The notes under the pieces: model-generated
Seen by the model: the letters and a program-made list of their open reading frames with translations, nothing else
Databases searched by the model: none
Told to the model about the DNA's origin: nothing
Made by a program: the position numbers and the translations under genes
Assembly: GCF_002865645.1 (NCBI RefSeq)
Contig: NW_020194667.1
Span: 1,883,762 to 1,947,761, forward strand
From: Hyaloscypha bicolor E
Taxonomy: Eukaryota; Ascomycota; Leotiomycetes; Helotiales; Hyaloscyphaceae
Direction of reading: 5' to 3'
DNA: 64,000 nucleotides
Shown here: one piece after another, positions 55,605 through 64,000 of the stretch
How positions within the stretch are numbered: the stretch's first letter is position 1
How the letters are laid out: the number at the start of each line of letters is the position of its first letter

Positions 55605-58310
55605 AGTAATAGGCTATTAGATCCTTCTTTAATTTTATTATTCTCTCTTCTAATAAAAGAAACTATAATTAATCTCATAGATTATATAAGTATTACTCTA
55701 TAATAATAAACATATTAGAGATATAAATATACTATTCCTCTTTCTTATTAGATATAGAGAATTAATAGATATAATATCTTTAGCTTTATAGATAAAACCC
55801 AAGGTACCCGGGCTACTACTAGTACTTTACTTATTACCCCGGATAGAAGTCTAACTATTATTATTAAACTCCCTAGGCTAATTAACCTTACTTCTCCTAA
55901 GTAAACTCATTATATAAGGTCTAATAAATTATATATAAATATTCGCCGAGGTTAAGATAATTAAGAAAAAATAGGCCTAATATCTAATATATTTTTTCCT
56001 ATATCTTATAATTAGCTTAGTACTATTTTAGGTCTTATTTCCTTATAAATATATATATACTTGGAATTTATAATTAATACTTTAAAGTAATACTTTTTAA
56101 TTAGTTCTTATATAATTTAAAAGTCAGGCTACTAAATTTAATACTTTTATAATACTCAAATTTACCCAAGTTTATAAAGTCTTATAATTATTAGGGCCTT
56201 TATAATTCTTTACTTTTTGAGTTTAATACCCAAATAGTATTATATACTTTACCTTTAGTATAGAAAAGGCTTCTAAAAGTCTAGGGTTATAAAGGAATTT
56301 TTATATTAAGGATATATTAAAGATATATTATATTATAATAATGAAATTATAGGTATTTATATATAGATATATAATATATTAGACTAGCTATACTAAAAAC
56401 CATACTATATCTATATATAAAGTTACTAATTACTTTATATTAATACCGGACCCGCGTGGTCACGTGACTTCATATAATTAGCTAGCTATAGAAAAGCCCT
56501 AAAGCCCGAAACTCACGAAAAGTCTCAAGGGCTTTAGGGCTTCCGGACTATTACTAGTACCCGGTACTTTTTAGGAAAAGAATATAATATATTTCATAAT
56601 AGGCAATCTATTATAAACTACTTAATCTTTAAGTTAAGCGGGAAATCTGAGGGCCGGGCTCGTAATTCAAGTCTTATTAAGGTTATTAAAGTCTTTACTA
56701 GCTAGTACTATAGATTTAATAAAAATATTACGGAAATCCTATAGGTTCTATTCTAATTTATCTAGAAAGCATATATAGTATATCTCTTTATTTATTCCGA
56801 TATTTAATATAATTCCTAAAAACTAAACTATTATCTAAAAAAGAAATAAAAAGGCTAGACTAATATTTTTAAAAACCAAGGCCTTAATAAGTCTATCTAG
56901 AAAAGCTTACTAATTCTTCTAAAAATAACCCAAGAAAAGTTTGAGTTTATTATATATTATAACTCATATAATTAGGGATAGGAATTACTCTAATAGGCCA
57001 GAAAGAGTTTCTTATATAGCTTACTTATATAACTAGGGATAAGAACTTAAGTTTATTATATGAAATTACCTATATATAAAGACTCCTACTATAAATTTCT
57101 TATTTAGATTAATTAGTTAAATCTATTTTTAATACTAAGTCTTTATTAAGGTAACTTCCTATTCCCAGAGGCTTTAGATAAAGTAGCTAATAAGTTTCTT
57201 AGCTATTAGCTAAGACTTATTAGCTAGAAAATCTATAAGTAGTAAATAAGATTATAAAGCAGAACTTTCCTAATTATAATACTAAGATATTTTATTATAG
57301 TATAAAGTAATTAGATATAAAAGCCCTATTAAATATAATATATCTCGAACTATAAGTTTATAAGATAAGTATAGGAAGTCTTAGTACTTAACTAGTACTA
57401 TAGTCTAGCCTAAAGATGCCTGCTATTCTTTATATCTAATTTAATAGAAATAAGAAATGCCTATACTTTAATTCGAGAAATAATTAGGACTTTTATATAG
57501 ACTTAGAATAATAGTTTACTTTATAGAAAGAGAATAGACCAGAAATATCTATACTATATTAATCTTTAGGAAAGGTTATAATAAATATTATAATTCCTAA
57601 AATACTCTCGAGAAAGCTTCCCTAAACTAAAATAGGCTAGTTTATAATCCCGAAAAATCTATAGAAGTCTTATATACCCGAGAATATAAGTACTTAAGGT
57701 AAATACTATTTGAGTTCTAACCTATAATAAAAGAAAAATAAAGTATATAAAATAAAATACATAAAATAAAAGTAAAATAAAATACCCGGATATTTAATAA
57801 ATAGAAAGCCTAATTATAAGTTATAAGAACTAATACTAATTAGGTATATATATAGTAATATTAAAAGAGAAATAAGGCAAGAGAAACTAAAAAATAAGTT
57901 AGTATATATTTCATAAAAGTAAACGGAAAGATATCTAAATAGCCTAAAGATAAGAAATATATATTAAAGAAATCGAGATTAGAGAAAGAAAGGCTATTTC
58001 CTATAAGAATAAATTAGTATATATTTCAAGATAAAGAATAAGAGTACTTAGTAGCGGCCCAAAGGCTTTTATAAGTATTAAAGAAGAAGAGGAGATATTA
58101 AAATTCGGAGAAATCTAAATAGGAGTTAGCCTCTTTTTTGGAAATTCGAGAGAAAGTACTCCTAAAGGGCCTAAAGATATAAAAGATATTAGAAAAGAAG
58201 AAAAAAAGATATTAGAGAAAAGAAAAAGAAATCTAAAATTTAGCTTTCTAAGAAGTAAGTAAGTTAAAGACTTATAATATAGAAGTTCTAGATAAAAGTA
58301 ATCCGGAAAT

Positions 58311-58640
58311 AGTAATTAGATACTAGCTTTTAGTATTATTAGTAGAAGTATTAAAGAAAAAAGGGTTCGGAGAAGGGATTTAGAGGAGTTCAGAGAAGAA
58401 GAGAAAGATTATAAGGTAATTAGATACTAGCTCTTAATATTAATAGAAGAAGTATTAAAGGAAAAGAGGTTTAGAAAAGAAATTCGGAAAAGGAATTCAG
58501 AGAAGGAGTAAGGAAAAATAAGGAGAAAAAGAGGAAGGTTATAAGATAATTAGATACTAGTTCTTGGTATTAATAAAGGTATTAATAAAAGTATTAATAA
58601 AAGTATTAATAGAGAAGGTATTAATAGAAAATAGAAGCTC
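58311..58640 (+). repeat. Imperfect tandem repeat, about 105-130 bp, inside the element
   Basis: The phrase AATTAGATACTAG recurs near 58313, 58418 and 58548, each followed by a Gly/Lys/Glu-type codon run rich in AGAAG. It looks like a decayed repeat-protein region. Confidence 0.5.
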
Positions 58641-59639
58641 TTGGTATTAATAGTAAAATCAAAAAAATATAGAAGAAGAATAAAGATTTTAGAATAAAAA
58701 TAAAATAGAATTATAGTTTTATAAAAAATAAAGTTACTAGTATAAGGTAATTATATTATTATATAATTTCATATTTACTTTTACTATTTATTAAAAATAT
58801 ATATCTCTTAGGAGAAAGTATTATTTAGAATTCTTAAGCCTCTCTAATTTAATAACTATATATTCGAAAAATAAGAAATAAATATAATTATATATACTAG
58901 AATAAGGGAATTCTTCTTATCTAAAAATTATAATTATAGTATTACTAAATATAGAAATATAAAAGTTTATATAATAAGCTATATATAAAAATTTAAGGAA
59001 ATTTAAATTATCTCGAATTATTTATAATTAGCAAAATAAATTAGCTAACTATATAGGTCAAGTATAGTTTAATTATTATTAGTATGTTTTAGCTTTTGCA
59101 AATTAGTAAGAAAAAGAATATTTATATCTTTATCTTTATAACTATAATACCTAAAATTATAATTTTTTTAATATTTAAATATACTTAACCTAGGACTATT
59201 AAGTACTAATATTTTCATTTTCAGGTATTATTTATTATAAATTTATTTGAATTTAAATAATTATATTAAATATATATCTTTATACCCCAAAAGTAAATAA
59301 TAAAAATATAGCTATACTAGCTTTAATCTTAGCCTTAACCTTAACCTTAACCTCCTTCCGAAAATAACTTTAATTCCGATATATAATACTATTATTAAAG
59401 CTTTTCTTTATTAAAGATATATTAAATATAGCTTTAGGCAATAGTTTTAGTAAAGGCAAAAGTAATAGAAAAGGTAATAAAGCTATAAATAAGCAGAAAG
59501 ATAATATTTATAATATATCCTCTAATAATCTAGACTCAGTCTATAATATCCTCTCTCGTTAATATATTTAACTAATAAACCCCTTTATTTCTTAACCTCC
59601 TTTTCTTCCTCTATAATAATACTTTAATCTCCTTATATT

Positions 59640-60237
59640 ACTTAATACTACTACTAAAGTAGTAAAGCGAATTAATAATAAGGCTAAAATTAGAGAGATA
59701 GAGCTATGCTAAGATAGGGAGCTAAAGGAATTAGAGAAAGGTAAGATAAATCTGGAGGCAAGCTTAGTATATACTTGCGAAACCGAATTCTCTTAAGCTT
59801 ATATTACTTATAGTAATAAGAAGAGACCGAGAGGCCCTTTTAAATACTATATAGTTATGGAAGGCGAATTTAATAATATTTATATAAATTATAAATATAA
59901 TAATAATAGTAAAGTTTATACTTTCTATTAACTTAATACTAATCTTATCAAGTCTGAAAAGCCTCGCTCCGTATCTGTAAAACCCTTTATACTAAAGCCT
60001 CGACTACCTATAAGATATAAAAAGCAAGTATAAAGACAGATATAAGGTCAGAAGGTAATAGGGAAAAAGGTTATAGTAAAGGAGGGTAAGGATACTAGAG
60101 GAGAAGGGAACAAAAGAGATATAGATAATTCGAGTAATATAGGTAGTACGGAGGATATAGAGAATAAGGGAGATAGAGATATACCTCGTAATCTATGGGA
60201 TTTGCCTTACGGACCACGCAAGCTAAGGGGGGGTTAG
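59640..60237 (+). pseudogene. RIP-damaged coding relic of unknown type near the right end
   Basis: One frame can be read from about 59640 to a TAG at 60237. Its internal stops are all TAA, where CAA (Gln) is expected. Text such as KRPRGPFKYYIVMEGEFNN and SEKPRSVSVKPFI is clearly protein-like, and the tail is Lys/Glu/Asp-rich. An excess of Tyr where His or Cys would be expected suggests a lost zinc-binding module. I cannot name the family. Confidence 0.45.
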
Positions 60238-60314
60238 GAGTAGTCGAGAATAAGGCGTATATGCTGTACTTTTTTTTTTTTAGTGAGGGTGTGGGGGGGG
60301 GGGGGGGTGGGCGC

Positions 60315-60377
60315 GAAAATCAGAAAATCACTTTTCGCTTCTCGGATTTGTCCGCTAGCCCGCTAATGGCCTCAGTA
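60315..60377 (-). repeat. Right terminal inverted repeat
   Basis: This is the reverse complement of the left repeat: 45 exact bases (60315-60359), eight partly different ones and the outer GGCCTCAGTA. A G15 run lies just inside at 60293-60307, mirroring the C run at the left. Confidence 0.9.
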
Positions 60378-60382
60378 GACCG
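60378..60382 (+). repeat. Target-site duplication GACCG, right copy
   Basis: Direct repeat of 51444-51448. The host exon resumes at 60383 with GGAAGAAC. Confidence 0.85.
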
Positions 60383-61876
60383 GGAAGAACAATCTCCCCG
60401 GTGTCATGCTCGCAGCTACGAATTATGATGGTATGTCGATGTCGTCTCCCTTCACGCAATCAGAGTCCCCTCTCTGTCGAGATCTTTCGATAAGGCTTTC
60501 GCATGCGTAACAAGCTGACTGATCATGAGGAACGTTCAAATATACCAGCTACTTCGGCAACACAGGCCTGAAGCCCGATGCGAAACAAGTATCAGAATCG
60601 ACGACCTTCTGTATCGCTTCATCCACCAAGCTCGCAACTTCCGTCGCAGTGATGCAATGCGTCGAGCGTGGCCTCATTAGTCTAGATGACGATGTCTCTG
60701 TTTTCTTGCCCGAATTGAAAGGTGCCCAGATCTTCACCAAAATTGAGGATGGGAAGCCAGTCATGAAGAAAGCTCAGAATACAATCACATTGAGGTAGGC
60801 GCTTCGATGACTATTGTCCACATACTAAAGGATTGGTAATAAAGTCAAATGCTTTCGCATACCAGCGGGCTTTCATCTCTCGAAGACGAGGAGATCATGG
60901 GATATTACCAAGCTATTGGGGATTCCAGAGGAACTCTACTCATGCGGTATTTCATGTCCGAGGACGAGGACGTGAGAGCGAAAGCACTCCCCGAAGTCCA
61001 ACATGTTATGAACAGTCTAGTAACCTCCCCATTCTTAATGGTCAGCCAGGCATCGATTCACTGACCATATCAGGAAGTTGAGCCGCTCCTTTTCGAGCCT
61101 GGAACGGGTTGGACTTATGGTCAAGGTACAGATTGGGCTGGACAGTTGGTAGGCGATTAGGACTCAATACATTCCTCATAACTCTTACTGACCGCTGCAG
61201 GTGGAAAGGTTGACCCATCAGTCCATCGAGCCCTACTGCCAAGCCAACATTTTTGCCCCCCTCTCGATGAAAAGCACAACCTTTCGCCCAGCAGACCACC
61301 CTCACATCCGCGAAAACCTCATGGAAATGGCTTTCCGCCACAAAGATGGCACCATCAAAAATGAAGCCAGCATATATCCCATCACTCCAACGATTGAACT
61401 GGGTGGTAGCGGTCTCTACACTTCAGCTCCAGACTATCTTGTATTCCTCACATCTCTTCTTCGCAACGATGGCAAAGTATTGAAGCAAGAGACTGTAAAT
61501 CTTATGTTCAACTACAAGATCCCCGACAAGGATATCATGAAAAGCGAGAAAGTGATGGAGTTCTTTGAGGACCCGGCGGAGCCTGATATGGCATATGATC
61601 ATTGCCTTTGCGGGCTGGTAAATTTGAAGCAAGAGAGTACGGGACGAAAGGTTGGCAGTGTTCGTTGGGGAGGAGGGACAAAGAGCTTTTGGGTAAGACA
61701 TCTTTGCCATTCGAGAGTGGAGAGCTAATACGAGATAGTGGATTGATAGGGCTGCTGGAGTCTGTGGCTTCTATGGCACCCAGATTCTTGGTCCTGCTGA
61801 GAAGCTATCTGGTGAGATGTATAGGAAGTTTCAGAGTGCGGTGTATGACGAACATGCTCGCGTTGAAGCCTTGTAG

Positions 61877-64000
61877 TAGACGTGCACCTGAAGGGTTGAG
61901 CTGAAGTTGGATGTGCCAGTGGGAAGCAGCAGAGTTGCACTCCACAAATTTCATTATCTAGTGTCTTTCAAAGAAATATATGTTGTCATGTAATCTCTAA
62001 TTACTTGTTTCCAATAGCTTGCAAGCCCTCAATTTTGAAACGGATAAAGTTTGGAGGGATAGCACCCCCTGGCAATTATCTCAAAGCTCTCCCGAAGTGA
62101 ATCCTTTTACTGTAAAGAGAGAAGTTTCGCCAAAAAGAAGATGATATGTCTACACACTGAGAGCAGCTAGCGTACGGGGATTTTTGAGGCCTGAATATTT
62201 TGCCCCAACGCTTGACTAACCTTGTGTCTCTTATTAAAGAGCGCACTCAAATGGCAATGACTATTAATAGATATTAAAGCGTGATTTCCACCGTGGAACT
62301 GCCATTATGCCTTCGAAGCCCGACTTCACGAGCTAAGATATAAAGATAAATCTCTGCTTTTGGTTTTAGTTGAACAAAGGTTCATGGCACCCTTGCCATA
62401 GAGTACAGATTATTTTCGAAAGCTCCCTAACCACCTGCTATAAGTTGTAATTTCATATGAAATTTGGATGTGACTACCCGATGCCGCGCTCTGCTGTCAA
62501 TGCCTGATTTTGTCGGCATTGATACAATAGCTAACGAAGTTTCCTATGTCTGGAAAGAGCTTATGTTCTCTTGTGAGACAAGTACATCCGCAACTCTTCG
62601 AAGGCTATCAGGGCTGTAAATATCTGCACAAAACAAACTCCCTTCACTTCCCCCTAAGAGCGGCACTTCTATTCCAGGGAGATCTACGGGCACTACACAC
62701 CGTTCTTGACAAACCCCTTCCTCGGCTTCCGCATACTGCATACACTGTAAACTCTGCGGCATTCATCTCAAGACTGGCACAGAGCACTAACCTACAGCAG
62801 TATGCCCTTATCCGTCGTCCCGCTAAGGAACTCGTGTGCCGACGCAACTTTCAAGGTTGCGAGCGTGGCTCTTTCCATGTCTCTCAGAGCCACACGACCT
62901 GCACACTTCCCAAGCTTTTGCTCATCACCACTTCGTTCCCGCCAATTACTCAGCACCAGAGAGCTAATTGCATGATATAGAACCTCCTACGAAGCACCAG
63001 CGCGCTCTCTGCTTCCCTCAATGCCTTCTATACTGGCTCTTTCCTCCTTCTTTACGAGAGCCAATCCCATCTTTACTCGCTGTCGACCCTTCCTTTCCCT
63101 TGGGGCCCCGATGACATTCCAACATTCTTTGATATTCTACTTCGAAACCACTTCGAAACCACTCGAGAAGAACACGTCCTATGTTTCCTTGGCACTGCTA
63201 CGCAAGACTGATGGCGATACAAACCTCAATACTATATTTATATTTACTTCTTGGTAGAGCTAGAGTTCCGGATGGCCATCATCTCGGAGAACTGACGACG
63301 GACCTCGACAACGACATTGTTGCAAGGGCTCTCCCTAGAAAGGCGAGCCGGAGGAGCCTCACGGTTCCAGTTGACAAGTAATTGGATAGCGTCGAGGGGT
63401 AAGAATTTGCTGACAACTGCAAGCTTGTGAGCATACTCCCAATATAATGCGAAGACAAAAATACACGCTAACCTCATCGTAAGCGCCTATCCTAGGAGGC
63501 CCCCGCAGTCCTTCCAGACCAGATTTCACCTCCCAAAACTAGTACTGCCACTTGATTCTAGTAGTTGGATACACGCAAGGTATAGGCTGAGCTGGGATTA
63601 CTAGGCAAAGAGCTTTGGTTTTAGATCCCTGAGTTCGCTCTAGCGGAATTTCTGAAGAAAGTTCGTGGAGGGATAAGTGCTCTGTGCACAAGAGAATGGA
63701 CGAAAAAAAAGGATAAGATCAACAACATCGCTTCGAATTCTTGATGGAAATGAAAGCAACCTGCAAAGGGAATGTCGGCAGCAAATAGGGGCCTTCTACA
63801 TATTAGGATCTTGTCACAACATCACAATCCCCAAGCCCCTTTCACCAGACTTTGTTGCACATCTCTTCTGTCCCGTCTCGCTGGCGAAGCGAAAGGTACT
63901 TTGTTAGAGAATAATTCTCGCTTGGCATAGACAATTGCTAACCGCAAATAGAAAAGAAGAAAGAAACTGCCGTATATTACAATGAAAAGAGAAATCATAA
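61877..64000. other. Right-hand end, no convincing gene
   Basis: A 144-codon frame at 62546-62980 (+) and a minus-strand frame ending at 63244 (text such as KFLPLDAIQLLVNWNREAPP) are the best candidates. Neither resembles a family I know and neither has a clear exon pattern. No RNA gene or repeat array was recognised. Confidence 0.4.

Larger units (their letters stand above)
51449..60377. mobile_element. 8.9-kb TIR element, TA-rich interior, integrase relic inside
   Basis: The element has terminal inverted repeats and a 5-bp target duplication, and sits inside the first exon of a hydrolase gene. The interior from about 51.6 to 60.2 kb is dominated by TA dinucleotides with few CA or TG, the usual look of repeat-induced point mutation. 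No open frame of useful length survives there. One decayed integrase-core protein can still be followed at 52262-53560 (+), and another coding relic at 59640-60237 (+). A 5-bp duplication and an integrase core fit an integrase-type DNA transposon. I do not assign a named superfamily. Confidence 0.9.
51412..61876 (+). pseudogene. Beta-lactamase-fold serine hydrolase split by an 8.9-kb element
   Basis: Exon 1 starts at the ATG at 51412 and is cut after 51448. It resumes at 60383 and ends at 60430. Further exons are 60530-60794, 60845-61019, 61074-61148, 61201-61692 and 61739-61876. With the element and one GACCG copy removed, the exons total 1230 bases (409 codons) with no stop or shift. The class C/LovD-type features are intact: the nucleophile motif S-S-T-K (IASSTKLATSV), the LSHTSGL block, the Tyr of W-T-Y-G-Q-G and the final W-G-G-G. 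Relatives hydrolyse esters or beta-lactams, or transfer acyl groups in secondary metabolism. As it stands the gene cannot make this protein, because the element adds thousands of bases and many stops to exon 1. Confidence 0.9.

Noticed and set aside
59329..59356. Telomere-like CTTAACC/CCTTAA run
   Set aside because: Only three short units of a heptamer/hexamer that is not TTAGGG, inside the degraded element; no array.
62546..62980. 144-codon open frame on the + strand
   Set aside because: No recognised motif, irregular composition, and competing frames on the other strand; not enough to call a gene.
1..64000. tRNA, rRNA genes or CRISPR arrays
   Set aside because: I looked for B-box-like GGTTCGA contexts with a matching fold and for regular spacer arrays. 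The GGTTCGA hits lie in coding or unstructured sequence, and the only regular repeats encode ankyrin units.

Overview
The window is nuclear DNA of a filamentous ascomycete (Pezizomycotina). Genes are split by 45-60 nt GT-AG introns. The gene set is typical of these fungi: Clr5-domain and HET-domain proteins, the domesticated reverse transcriptase gene rvt, and fungal-type sugar and monocarboxylate transporters. One AT-rich block carries C-to-T and G-to-A damage that looks like repeat-induced point mutation (RIP). A leotiomycete is my guess, but the sequence alone does not prove the class.

Layout. 1-6.5 kb: 3' part of a Clr5/ankyrin gene (-), a decayed monocarboxylate transporter (-), a small RING-finger gene (-). 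6.5-10.6 kb: vma-1, V-ATPase subunit A (-). Its 1.9-kb fourth intron holds a complete gene for a GIY-YIG-like nuclease with two C2H2 fingers; next come a 6-nt microexon and a short intron related to the ends of the large one. 11.3-24.1 kb: housekeeping stretch with a gid7/WDR26-like gene (+), ribokinase (-), vps1 dynamin (+), a small ORF (+), a CaiB/racemase-type CoA enzyme (-) and a conserved-looking unknown gene (+). 24.7-26.8 kb: decayed HET and SDR genes. 27.4-39.6 kb: MOV10/Hrr1-type RNA helicase (-), F-box gene (+), decayed family-2 glycosyltransferase (+), a second Clr5/ankyrin gene (-) and an intact SDR (-). 39.6-45 kb is nearly gene-free. 45-50.3 kb: rvt (+) and a sugar porter (-).

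51.4-61.9 kb: a beta-lactamase-fold serine hydrolase gene is split in its first exon by an 8.9-kb element. The element has imperfect terminal inverted repeats and a 5-bp target duplication (GACCG). Removing the element and one duplication copy restores a six-exon, 409-codon frame with no other lesion. The interior is TA-rich and stop-ridden, but a decayed integrase-core protein can still be read in it. 61.9-64 kb shows nothing convincing.

All spliced models listed as CDS, and the excised hydrolase model, were checked by hand for codon phase. Total exon lengths are multiples of three wherever both ends lie in the window. The most unusual object is the vma-1 intron: a possible spliceosomal intron carrying its own homing-type nuclease, in the gene that hosts the classical yeast intein but at a different site.
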